A DNA stretch of 14,520 nucleotides, from the NCBI GenBank assembly GCA_017430835.1, contig JAFRMD010000150.1:1-14520 (forward strand), given 5' to 3'. The notes under the pieces were generated by a model. The model was not told where the DNA came from. It ran no database searches and was given only the letters and a program-made list of their open reading frames with translations. Made by a program: the position numbers and the translations under genes. Positions within the stretch are counted from its first letter, which is position 1. Each line of letters starts with the position of its first letter. The DNA comes from Methanosphaera sp. Lineage in GTDB: Archaea > Methanobacteriota > Methanobacteria > Methanobacteriales > Methanobacteriaceae. Shown here piece by piece: positions 6,856 through 14,396 of this stretch.

Positions 6856-6900
6856 ACTTAAAAAGAAATAAATAATTTAAGTAACATAACATTTTATATA
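6856..6900 (+). promoter_or_regulatory. Promoter of the HTH/ImmA-PIN module with possible operator
   Basis: TTTATATA at 6893-6900 predicts transcription starting near 6921, about 23 bases before ATG 6944. The inverted repeat ACTTAAA-N13-TTTAAGT (6856-6882) lies ten bases upstream of the TATA box. It could be the self-regulatory site expected for a toxin-antitoxin-like operon with an HTH protein. The TATA box is likely; the operator role is a guess. Confidence 0.4.
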
Positions 6901-6943
6901 CTTATTTAATGTTCTATTAATTTATGGGGATGTGAATTATCTT

Positions 6944-8110
6944 ATGACACAATGTATAGAAGTAAATCCAGAATGGATTATATGGTCTAGGAAGTCTTTA
7001 AATTATACCATTGAATCTGCAAGTAAAAAATTGAAGATAAAAGAATCAACACTTGAAGAATGGGAAACAAATGGCATTTTAACTTATAAAAATATTAATC
7101 GATTAGCAAATCTTTATGATGTCAGCCCGTTACTTTTCCTTAACAACACTCCACCTCCCGAAATAGAACAATATATAAAAGACTATAGGACAATGAATGA
7201 TAAACGCATATTATCCAGTCCTGATATATTGAAGGAAATTAAACATGCAAAAAGAAAAAGAATGCTACTTTTGGATATTGCAGAAAAACTTAATAAAGAC
7301 TTATCATTTGCATACTATAATGAAGACAAATTAGATAAAGATAGTGTTGTGAATCTTATAAAAGATTCATTAAACATAAACGCTGATAAATTAAATAATT
7401 ACACTGTAGATCAATGGATTCGTGAATTTGAATCATTAAATATCCTCATATTTAAATTTTATAATATTAAAGTTGAAGAAATCAAGGGTTATGCATTTAA
7501 TAACAAGTTACTTCCAATTATTGGAATTAATAATAGAAATTCTGATAAGGAAAAGATATTTTCATTGTTTAACGAATACGCCCATTTATTAATTGGCAAG
7601 GATGGAATTAGTGGAGATTATAATAGAGAAGTTGAAGAAGAGTTCTGCAGTGGGGTTGCTTCTGAGATTTTACTTCCTGAAAAGGAAATTAGAAACATTC
7701 ATATCAGTAATATCAATTCAATTATCCGTATTGTTTCTAGCCGGTATAATGCCAGTATGGAAACAATTCTTTATCGTTTAAGAAAATTGGAAATGATAAG
7801 TGATGAAGAATTAGAGGAACAATTAGTTAAAAGAGTTTATGCGAAGGAAAATGAACCTGAAGATGATGATTCACTTGAAGAAATTGTTAAAGATGATAAA
7901 GCAAAGGTTAAGAAGAAACGAACAAAACAACAACGTTTTAAAAGCATGGCCTCTAGGAACCTTAATCAGAATGGTTACCTGTTTGCAGAATTATTACTTG
8001 AAGCATATGATGAAGAACTCATTAATGATTTAGATTTGTCCAATGAACTTGGCGTACCTCACATGGTAATTCCATATGTAATAAATAAAATAAGTGGTGG
8101 AAGACGATGA
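6944..8110 (+). CDS. HTH (Xre) + ImmA/IrrE-like domain protein with altered HExxH motif, probable antitoxin
   Basis: This 388-residue protein has an Xre-type helix-turn-helix at about residues 10-60 (SKKLKIKESTLEEWE), then an ImmA/IrrE-like (DUF955) domain at roughly 140-270. In that family the zinc site is HExxH plus a downstream acidic ligand. Here the motif reads NEYAH (210-214), so the first histidine is replaced by Asn. The downstream block VEEEFCSGVASEILLP (230-245) is well kept. Residues 300-345 are highly charged, and the basic C-terminal region (about 310-388) is not recognised. ATG 6944 follows GGGGATGTGA at a normal distance; the in-frame GTG 6932 lies inside that site. It overlaps the PIN gene by four bases. 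Such pairs of Xre-ImmA protein with DUF4411 PIN protein behave as toxin-antitoxin-like modules, so this is probably the DNA-binding antitoxin. Function is inferred from domains and context. Confidence 0.78.
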   Translation: MTQCIEVNPEWIIWSRKSLNYTIESASKKLKIKESTLEEWETNGILTYKNINRLANLYDVSPLLFLNNTPPPEIEQYIKDYRTMNDKRILSSPDILKEIKHAKRKRMLLLDIAEKLNKDLSFAYYNEDKLDKDSVVNLIKDSLNINADKLNNYTVDQWIREFESLNILIFKFYNIKVEEIKGYAFNNKLLPIIGINNRNSDKEKIFSLFNEYAHLLIGKDGISGDYNREVEEEFCSGVASEILLPEKEIRNIHISNINSIIRIVSSRYNASMETILYRLRKLEMISDEELEEQLVKRVYAKENEPEDDDSLEEIVKDDKAKVKKKRTKQQRFKSMASRNLNQNGYLFAELLLEAYDEELINDLDLSNELGVPHMVIPYVINKISGGRR

Positions 8111-8649
8111 GCAATCCAAAATATTTAATTGATACTAACATTTTTGTAAGATTTCAAAGCGGTCAGCAATACGATAAGTCATGTTTTCCAACCCATTTTG
8201 AAAACTTTATTAAACTAATAGAAAATGGTGAAGCCATCTCAATTGATAAAGTTAAAAATGAGTTAAATGATGATTTCTTCTCTACTGAATATGAAGACAT
8301 CTTCATGCCAAGCATAACTAATGACCTATCTGAAACATATAACAATCTAAGAAGTAAGTATCCTGATTATTTTAATTATTATGCACTAGAAAATCCTGAA
8401 GATGCAGATCCATACCTAATAACATATGCATACCATAATGACTTATGTATTGTAACCCAAGATGAGTTTCATTCAACACAAAGTAGAAATTCTACAATCA
8501 GAAATATGAACATTCCAACACTATGTGACCTGTTAGGTGCTGTTTGCATAGACAATAAGGACAATAAATATAAAATTAATGAATACAAATCCGGATTTGC
8601 ATGCATATGTTTTACTGAACTAATTAGAATTGAAAACTTAATGAAATAG
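8107..8649 (+). CDS. DUF4411-type PIN-domain protein, probable RNase toxin
   Basis: This 180-residue protein resembles the DUF4411 branch of PIN-like nucleases. It starts YLIDTNIFVRF with catalytic-type Asp9, has SIDKVKNEL with Glu52, and ADPYLITYAY with Asp101, followed by VTQDE (Asp119). The acidic set expected for a metal-dependent ribonuclease is therefore present. Its ATG overlaps the stop of the HTH/ImmA gene (ATGA), so the two are co-translated. PIN proteins in such pairs commonly cleave tRNA or mRNA when their partner is lost; the target here is unknown. The C-terminal 45 residues (from about 135) are cysteine-containing and less typical: the domain usually ends soon after the equivalent of IPTLCDLLGAVCI. 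Confidence 0.78.
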   Translation: MSNPKYLIDTNIFVRFQSGQQYDKSCFPTHFENFIKLIENGEAISIDKVKNELNDDFFSTEYEDIFMPSITNDLSETYNNLRSKYPDYFNYYALENPEDADPYLITYAYHNDLCIVTQDEFHSTQSRNSTIRNMNIPTLCDLLGAVCIDNKDNKYKINEYKSGFACICFTELIRIENLMK

Positions 8650-8690
8650 TATTTTTACTATCCTATTTCACACTATTTTTAAAAATTTTA
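8642..8690 (+). terminator. Candidate terminator of the HTH/ImmA-PIN module
   Basis: TGAAATAG (8642-8649, overlapping the stop codon) pairs with CTATTTCA (8663-8670), and T-tracts follow at 8676-8680 and 8686-8689. An A7 run at 8693-8699 is a U-tract on the other strand, and may end the convergent permease transcript. Confidence 0.4.
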
Positions 8691-8723
8691 CTAAAAAAAG
8701 TTTAATAGAGGATATTCCACTTT

Positions 8724-10061
8724 TTATAATCCAAAGAAAAAATATAATATGAAAACTATTACCATTAGCCATGTTATTCTATTTAACTGTCTTATTTTTC
8801 CTTTTGCTATAATAGTAACCGTATATATTATGAATCCCCATGCAATACCCAATGATATTGAATAAGTCAACACCATCATGAGTATAGTTATGAAAACTGA
8901 TGCAGCTATAGTTAAATCATCCCAATTCACATCTTTTAATTGAATAACCATCAAAATACCAACTATTACTAATGCTGAGGCCGTTACTGATGATGTAAAT
9001 AGTGATAATACTACTGGTGCAAAAAATATTGATAATAAAAAGAATATTCCAGTAACTATTGCAGTCAATCCTGTTCTTCCACCAAGACCTACTCCCGTTG
9101 CACTTTCCACAAATGCTGTTAATGTACTTGTACCTAATATTGATGACATTACTCCACCCAGTGCATCAGCAACAAATGCTTTTTCTATTCCTTCAATTTC
9201 ACCATCTTCCTTTACGAAGCCACATTCTTTTGCAATAGGTATTAATGTTCCCGTTGCATCAAAAAATGTCACGAAAATTATGGAAAATAAAATCATTATT
9301 AAGTTTGGAATGTTTGAAAACAATTCTCCAAAACCGGTTATGAATGCTCCGATTGCAGACGTGTCAAAATTAAATGATATTATATGAGTAGGTATACTTG
9401 GCATTAATGGGTTTCCTGTTCCATATCCGAATAAAGTGAATATTACTCCTATTATTGATGTTAACATTAAACCAATAAAAACTGCTGCAGGTACCTTTCG
9501 GACATATAATATTAATGTAATGAGTATACCAATTATAGTAAGTAATACTGGTGCTGAAATTATTGGACCCATTCCAACTAAGGTTGATGTATCGGATACT
9601 ATAACGCCTGCACCCTGTAATCCAATGAACGCTAGGAAAAATCCTATACCTGCACCTATTGCCAGTTTTAAATCAAAAGGTATGGAATTAAGAATTGCTG
9701 TTCTTAGTCCTGATACAGTAATAATTAAAAATATAATGCTTGCTAAGAATACGGCAGATAATGCAGCTTGCCATGAATTACCCATCGAAATTATGATTGT
9801 ATATGTAAATAATGCATTCATTCCCATTCCGGGTGCTAAACCTACAGGATATTTTGATAGCAATCCCATTATAATACAGGCTACTCCAGAAGCTAGTGCT
9901 GTTGAGAAGAATACTGCTGTTGCAGGCATCCCTCCTTGAGACAACATTGTTGGATTTACTCCCAAAATATAAGCCATTGCTAGGAAAGTTGTAATTCCTG
10001 CAATAACTTCTGTTTTTAAGTCTGTATTATTTTCTTCTAATTTAAAGAAGTTGTTTAACAT
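8724..10061 (-). CDS. NCS2-family purine permease (AzgA-like)
   Basis: This 445-residue integral membrane protein probably imports adenine, guanine or hypoxanthine with protons. It starts MLNNFFKLEENNTDLKTE, like AzgA proteins, then EVIAGITTFLAMAYILGVNP. Family motifs follow: GLAPGMGMNALFTY near residue 78, FFDATGTLIPIAKECGF, the long loop EDGEIEGIEKAFVADALGG, GTSTLTAFVESATGVG and GGRTGLTAIVTG. At least twelve hydrophobic segments are apparent, and length is normal. ATG 10061 is chosen because GGTGA (minus strand, 10071-10067) sits five bases before it. The ATG four codons upstream at 10073 would place that site inside the gene. It is a single gene, convergent with the PIN gene and divergent from the ABC pair. 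The exact purine specificity cannot be read from the sequence. Confidence 0.9.
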   Translation of the reverse strand: MLNNFFKLEENNTDLKTEVIAGITTFLAMAYILGVNPTMLSQGGMPATAVFFSTALASGVACIIMGLLSKYPVGLAPGMGMNALFTYTIIISMGNSWQAALSAVFLASIIFLIITVSGLRTAILNSIPFDLKLAIGAGIGFFLAFIGLQGAGVIVSDTSTLVGMGPIISAPVLLTIIGILITLILYVRKVPAAVFIGLMLTSIIGVIFTLFGYGTGNPLMPSIPTHIISFNFDTSAIGAFITGFGELFSNIPNLIMILFSIIFVTFFDATGTLIPIAKECGFVKEDGEIEGIEKAFVADALGGVMSSILGTSTLTAFVESATGVGLGGRTGLTAIVTGIFFLLSIFFAPVVLSLFTSSVTASALVIVGILMVIQLKDVNWDDLTIAASVFITILMMVLTYSISLGIAWGFIIYTVTIIAKGKIRQLNRITWLMVIVFILYFFFGL

Positions 10062-10153
10062 AAATTTCACCATTACTAAACAGATAATAAGTACTTAATA
10101 ATCCCAATTTTAGATTCTAACTTTAGTACATTCTATTATTATTATATTATTAA

Positions 10154-10162
10154 TTATATAAT
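10154..10162 (-). promoter_or_regulatory. Candidate TATA box of the permease gene
   Basis: On the minus strand this reads TTATATAAT, predicting a start near 10132 and a leader of about 70 bases. The surroundings are so AT-rich that the exact box is uncertain. Confidence 0.3.
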
Positions 10163-10337
10163 AAAGTAGTTTCTAATTTATTTAAGAGTAAAATTGATTC
10201 AATCAATATTAAATTAATAAGAGACAAAAAATAATCCATTAAAAGTACTGATAATAATTTCAAGAATTTAATAATATTTTTTTATCAAGTTTAAGAACAA
10301 ATAACAAAAAACTTTATAAAATACTTATAAAAATCAT

Positions 10338-10388
10338 AAAAAAAGTGATATTGAAGATTCACAACTTTTTTTCTATATTCAGAATATA
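10338..10388. repeat. Two inverted repeats upstream of the ABC operon TATA box
   Basis: TATATTC-A-GAATATA (10374-10388) is a perfect 15-base palindrome ending five bases before the TATA box. Just upstream, AAAAAAAGT (10338-10346) pairs with ACTTTTTTT (10364-10372). The first looks like a dimeric regulator site; the second may be chance in AT-rich DNA. Confidence 0.4.
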
Positions 10389-10393
10389 AATAA

Positions 10394-10440
10394 TTATATA
10401 AGATACCGAATAAAGATAATACTTAACTAATTCAAGTATT
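10394..10440 (+). promoter_or_regulatory. ABC exporter promoter with start-site inverted repeat
   Basis: TTATATA (10394-10400) predicts transcription starting near 10421. The perfect inverted repeat AATACTT-N9-AAGTATT (10418-10440) covers that point, where a repressor would block initiation. Multidrug ABC pairs are often controlled by MarR or TetR-like repressors, but no regulator gene lies next to it. Confidence 0.45.
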
Positions 10441-10493
10441 GAATATTACAACAATACACTTAAACCTAAAAAAACTGATGAAGGCTGTTGTAT

Positions 10494-12206
10494 ATGAAAA
10501 ACATATTAAAAAGTATGCAAAATAAGTTATACCTAGTATTTTTAATAATAATATTTCTTATTATTGAAGTATATTGTGACTTGACCCTACCTTCATACAC
10601 AGCCCAAATTGTAAATAAGGGAATACAATATTCAAACTTTAACATTATTGTCGATACTGGAACAAATATGATGATAATGGTAGTAATATCGGTACTTGCA
10701 ACTATAGTTGTAGCATATCTTTCAAGTAAGGTATCATCATTATTTGCAAGAGATATAAGGGAAGAAATGTTTCAAAAAATTCTCAAATACTCCAATCACG
10801 AACTAAACTCATTCTCCAGATCATCCCTAATTACCCGTTCAACAAATGATATAAGTCAAATACAAAGTATTATGGGAATAATGTTCAGAACAATACTGTT
10901 TGCCCCAATATTAGGTATTGGAAGTATCATCAAAGTATTTGAAATAGGTTCTGACCTTTCATGGATAATTTTTGTAGTCTTCATCTTTGTAGTGGCAATG
11001 TTAATTATTGTAAATATAAATGTTATACCATATTTCAGGAAAACACAGGAAATTGTTGACCAAATTAATAGAGTGTCAAGGGAAATACTTATTGGAACAC
11101 CAGTTATAAGAGCTTTCGTTAGACAGAAGTATGAAGAGGAACACTTCAACAAACACAACCAGGACTACCTGAAAGTAAATTTGAAAGTATATAGAAGAAT
11201 GTTGATAATGCTTCCGGCAATGCACATTATTATGAACCTGATGATTGTTACCATACTCTATTTTGGAACATTTGATGCATTAAAGGGAACACTACTAACT
11301 GGGGACATTATAGCATTCATTCAGTATGCAACACAAATGGTAACGGCATTTATTATGATTGGAGCATTTACGATAATGCTTCCGAGAGTATTGGTATCTG
11401 CCAGGCGTATAGAAGAAGTACTTAGTACTCCAATATCCATCAAAAATGGAGAAATAAGTACAAATAATGAGGATAATATTTTAGAGTTTAAAAATGTATC
11501 ATTTGCTTATCCTGGTGCGGAAAAAGAAACACTGAAAAATATTAACTTTAAATTAAGTCCTGAAAAAACAACGGCAATTATTGGTGGTACGGGAAGTGGA
11601 AAATCAACCATCTTAAATCTTATCCCAAGATTACAGGATGTGACAAGTGGAGAAATACTCTTAAATAATAAGAATATTAAAGAGTACAATTTAAAAAATT
11701 TAAGACAAAAGATAGGCTTTGCACCACAAAATGCCATATTATTTTCTGGAACAATACGAACAAATATGCAAAAAGGAAAAGAAGATGCAACAGATGAAGA
11801 AATATTTGAAGCATTAGAAAATGCTCAGGCAACAGATTTTATAGATAATTTGGATATGGAAGTAGTTCAAAACGGTTCCAATTATTCTGGAGGTCAAAGG
11901 CAAAGATTATCCATAGCCAGAACCATTATTGGAGAACATGCCTTTTATTTGTTTGATGACTGTTTTTCAGCTTTGGATGTAAAAACTGAAAACGAATTAA
12001 AAGAAGTATTGAAAGTATTGATGAAAAACAAATCATTATTAATAGTATCTCAAAGAATAAGTAGTATAAAAGATGCTGATGAAATTATAGTACTTAATGA
12101 TGGTGAAATTGTAGATATTGGAACACATGAAGAGTTATCAGAAAGATGTTCCTTCTATCAGGAAATTCTTTCTTCACAAAGTGAAAAGATGGAGGCATTG
12201 CGATGA
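10494..12206 (+). CDS. ABC exporter half-transporter, degenerate-site subunit
   Basis: This 570-residue protein has about six membrane helices in residues 1-310, then an ATP-binding domain. Walker A is GGTGSGKST (364-372) and the signature is SGGQRQ (465-470). The Walker B segment FDDCFSALD has Asp489 where the catalytic Glu is expected, and the switch position is Gln520 in SQRISS instead of His. These replacements are typical of the first subunit of heterodimeric exporters such as TM287/288 and BmrC/BmrD, and are not a sign of decay. ATG 10494 is preferred over TTG 10488. Its stop overlaps the next gene by four bases. The substrate is probably a drug, lipid or peptide and cannot be told from sequence. 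Confidence 0.9.
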   Translation: MKNILKSMQNKLYLVFLIIIFLIIEVYCDLTLPSYTAQIVNKGIQYSNFNIIVDTGTNMMIMVVISVLATIVVAYLSSKVSSLFARDIREEMFQKILKYSNHELNSFSRSSLITRSTNDISQIQSIMGIMFRTILFAPILGIGSIIKVFEIGSDLSWIIFVVFIFVVAMLIIVNINVIPYFRKTQEIVDQINRVSREILIGTPVIRAFVRQKYEEEHFNKHNQDYLKVNLKVYRRMLIMLPAMHIIMNLMIVTILYFGTFDALKGTLLTGDIIAFIQYATQMVTAFIMIGAFTIMLPRVLVSARRIEEVLSTPISIKNGEISTNNEDNILEFKNVSFAYPGAEKETLKNINFKLSPEKTTAIIGGTGSGKSTILNLIPRLQDVTSGEILLNNKNIKEYNLKNLRQKIGFAPQNAILFSGTIRTNMQKGKEDATDEEIFEALENAQATDFIDNLDMEVVQNGSNYSGGQRQRLSIARTIIGEHAFYLFDDCFSALDVKTENELKEVLKVLMKNKSLLIVSQRISSIKDADEIIVLNDGEIVDIGTHEELSERCSFYQEILSSQSEKMEALR

Positions 12207-14005
12207 AACGTGATAGAAGAGCCGTGTCAAAACCTAACGATACTCGTAAAGCAATCATGAACATCTTTTCATTACTACGGGATTACAAATTAAAATTAAT
12301 TATTATATTCATTTGTGCCGTAATAAGCACGTCATTTACAGTTATTGCCCCACTGTTAATAGGAAGGGCAACAACCATCATCTATGATGGATTAATATTA
12401 TTGTATGCTGGAAAAGGAACAGTAGACATTCCATCATTAATAAATCTTTTAACGATTGTGGTAATATTATACATTGTCAGTGGAATATTTTCTTATCTTC
12501 AAACTTGGTTTTTAACGGAAATTTCAACCAGCATCAGCTATGACTTAAGAAAACGTTTAATTGAAAAGGTAAATCATTTATCCATGAGAAACCTTGAATC
12601 AAATAAAAGAGGAGACATATTATCCCGTATAACAAATGATGTGGACTCGTTACAACAGGGAATCAATTCAACGTTCATACAGTTCATGACGGCAATCATT
12701 ACATTGGTTGGTGTGCTGGTAATGATGCTGACAATTAATGTATGGATGACTCTCATAACAGTTATTCTAATACCAATAACATTTGTTATCATGACAATAG
12801 TTACAAAGCGTTCACAGAAATATTATAAAAGCCAGTTAGTGTATAAAGGAAAGGTTAACTCAGAAATAGAAGAAACATTTACAGCTCATGATATTGTAAG
12901 ATCATTTAACCAGGAAGATTCATCTTTTAAACAGTTCAAAGAAGACAATGATACATGGTACAAATATGAATGGATATCCCAGTTTTATTCAAGCCTTACT
13001 GGGCCAATAATGAACTTCATATCCAACTTATCCTACGTGGTTATAGCAGTAGTGGGGGCAATCTTTGTTTTACAAAAAGCAATAGCAGTTGGAGATATAC
13101 TGGCATTTTTCCAATACATACAAAACTTCACACAACCAATTCAACAGATTACCCGTGTTATGGGAATTGCACAAACAGCCCTGGCTGCCACTGAAAGAAT
13201 CTTTGAATTCTTAGAAATTGAAGAGGAAATAGATGAATCCACTAAGACAATTGATGAAATAAATGATTGCATAATCTTTGACAATGTATCCTTCGGATAT
13301 GATAATGATAATATGATTATTAAAAATTTATCGTTTACTGCAAGAAAGGGAGAAAAAATTGCTATTGTAGGACATACGGGAGCTGGTAAGACAACTATCA
13401 TAAAATTGTTGATGAGATTCTATGATATTAATTCTGGAGAAATCAGGATAGATGGAGTTAATATTGAAGAATTTAATAAAAACAGTTTAAGATCATTGAT
13501 GGGGATGGTATTGCAGGAAACATGGCTATTCAATGATACCATTAAAAATAATATTCGTTATGGACGATTGGATGCTACTGATGATGAAATTATTGAAGCT
13601 TCAAAAATTGCTTATGCCCATAATTTTATTCAATACTTGCCTGAAGGTTATGAGACTCTTTTAAATGAGGATACTGATAACATTTCTCAAGGACAAAAAC
13701 AGTTAATAACTATTGCACGTACAATACTTGCAAACAAGAAAATATTAATTCTTGATGAGGCAACTTCAAGTGTAGACACTCGTACAGAGAAGTTAATTCA
13801 AGATGCAATGGATCAGCTGATGGAAAACAAGACCAGCTTTATTATTGCACATAGATTATCAACAATCAAAAATGCGGATAAAATTCTTGTAATTGATGAT
13901 GGAAGAATAATTGAAGAAGGAACTCATGAATCATTGATTAATCAGAAAGAAAGTTACTATAAATCATTATATAAGCAGTTTGAAAATGAAGGAGAAGTTA
14001 GTTAA
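12203..14005 (+). CDS. ABC exporter half-transporter, catalytic-site subunit
   Basis: This 600-residue partner has six predicted membrane helices after a basic, soluble N-terminus of about 25 residues. The ATPase domain carries Walker A GHTGAGKT (390-397), the signature SQGQKQ (495-500), Walker B ILDEATSSVD with Asp518 and Glu519, and switch His550 in AHRLST. The catalytic residues are canonical, so this chain supplies the Walker A, Glu and His of the working site, and the upstream chain supplies the SGGQ signature. The SQGQ form is common in TM288- and BmrD-like subunits. GGAGG at 12190-12194 precedes the ATG, which overlaps the previous stop (ATGA), so the two are made together as a heterodimer. 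The loop between helices 2 and 3 (NHLSMRNLES) is the usual coupling region. Confidence 0.92.
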   Translation: MKRDRRAVSKPNDTRKAIMNIFSLLRDYKLKLIIIFICAVISTSFTVIAPLLIGRATTIIYDGLILLYAGKGTVDIPSLINLLTIVVILYIVSGIFSYLQTWFLTEISTSISYDLRKRLIEKVNHLSMRNLESNKRGDILSRITNDVDSLQQGINSTFIQFMTAIITLVGVLVMMLTINVWMTLITVILIPITFVIMTIVTKRSQKYYKSQLVYKGKVNSEIEETFTAHDIVRSFNQEDSSFKQFKEDNDTWYKYEWISQFYSSLTGPIMNFISNLSYVVIAVVGAIFVLQKAIAVGDILAFFQYIQNFTQPIQQITRVMGIAQTALAATERIFEFLEIEEEIDESTKTIDEINDCIIFDNVSFGYDNDNMIIKNLSFTARKGEKIAIVGHTGAGKTTIIKLLMRFYDINSGEIRIDGVNIEEFNKNSLRSLMGMVLQETWLFNDTIKNNIRYGRLDATDDEIIEASKIAYAHNFIQYLPEGYETLLNEDTDNISQGQKQLITIARTILANKKILILDEATSSVDTRTEKLIQDAMDQLMENKTSFIIAHRLSTIKNADKILVIDDGRIIEEGTHESLINQKESYYKSLYKQFENEGEVS

Positions 14006-14065
14006 ATATATGAAAAGAGAAAGTATTTATTGGAAAAAAATAGTCCTCCTTAATTCATTTTTTTA

Positions 14066-14099
14066 ATTGAATTTCTAGACAAAAAAGAATTCAATGTTT
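14066..14099 (+). terminator. Candidate terminator of the ABC operon
   Basis: ATTGAATT (14066-14073) pairs perfectly with AATTCAAT (14088-14095), followed by GTTTT. An earlier T7 tract (14058-14064) may itself stop transcription. The competing AATTCA at 14052-14057 can pair with the same left arm. Confidence 0.35.
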
Positions 14100-14108
14100 T
14101 AAATCAAT

Positions 14109-14204
14109 TCATTTGAAAAAAGAACCTACTACGATTATTAGTATTATGATTACAATAGACACTAGTATACTATTTATCGTTCTTCTATCAATTATTTTAA
14201 CCAC
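14109..14204 (-). CDS. Possible very small membrane protein, start codon uncertain
   Basis: The open frame ends at TGA 14111-14109 and encodes a basic start (DRRTINS), then one strongly hydrophobic stretch of about 17 residues (ILVSIVIIILIIVVG), then SFFK. That is the layout of a single-pass membrane peptide. A strong ribosome-binding site GAGGTGG (minus strand, 14207-14201) is present. At the five-base spacing used by other genes here, the initiation codon would be ATA at 14195-14193, giving 28 residues. The only standard in-frame start is GTG 14204, which overlaps that site and would give 31 residues. It may therefore use a non-standard start, use GTG, or be a gene whose ATG mutated. No family is recognised. 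Confidence 0.35.
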   Translation of the reverse strand: MVKIIDRRTINSILVSIVIIILIIVVGSFFK

Positions 14205-14351
14205 CTCATTGATGATATTATATTATTTGAAGATTCATTTTAAAATTATTTTAGACTAATACATATCATAATTATTGTTTATGTATTCAATAATATTAAT
14301 AGTTTATAAAAAAATAAGATTTATTTTTCTCTAAGTATACATGTACAGTAT

Positions 14352-14373
14352 AAAAAAATAATATTAAAAAAAA
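14352..14373 (-). terminator. U-tract terminator of the surface-protein gene
   Basis: Two A-runs (14352-14358 and 14366-14373) read as U7 and U8 on the minus strand. They lie 24-45 bases after the stop codon at 14397, matching archaeal U-tract termination. Confidence 0.45.
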
Positions 14374-14396
14374 GAATTAGGTGGGGAAAGAACTAT

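Larger units (their letters stand above)
6506..6943. other. Divergent intergenic region between glnA and the HTH/ImmA gene
   Basis: The left part holds the glnA ribosome-binding site, operator and TATA box. The middle (about 6640-6850) is featureless AT-rich sequence. The right end has a 7-bp inverted repeat, ACTTAAA (6856-6862) with TTTAAGT (6876-6882), then a TATA box (6893-6900) for the rightward gene. No gene was seen. Confidence 0.55.
10062..10493. other. Divergent intergenic region between the permease and the ABC exporter operon
   Basis: This 432-base gap has no gene. Its left third holds the likely permease promoter. Its right half (10338-10440) contains several inverted repeats and the ABC operon promoter. 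Between them is plain AT-rich sequence. I saw no purine riboswitch-like structure ahead of the permease. Confidence 0.5.
14006..14396. other. Intergenic region right of the ABC operon
   Basis: This 391-base gap holds a run of related TTGAATT/AATTCAA words (14052-14112) that can pair in several ways, a possible 28-31-codon membrane-peptide gene on the minus strand (14109-14204), and U-tracts serving the surface-protein gene at the right edge. The rest is plain AT-rich sequence. Confidence 0.5.

Noticed and set aside
10062..10160. Purine riboswitch ahead of the purine permease
   Set aside because: The leader of about 70 bases shows no three-way junction or conserved purine-aptamer loops.
11955..12053. 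First ABC subunit lacks the catalytic Glu and the switch His, suggesting a pseudogene
   Set aside because: Asp and Gln at these positions are the usual degenerate-site pattern of heterodimeric exporters. The frame is intact and the partner has the canonical residues.
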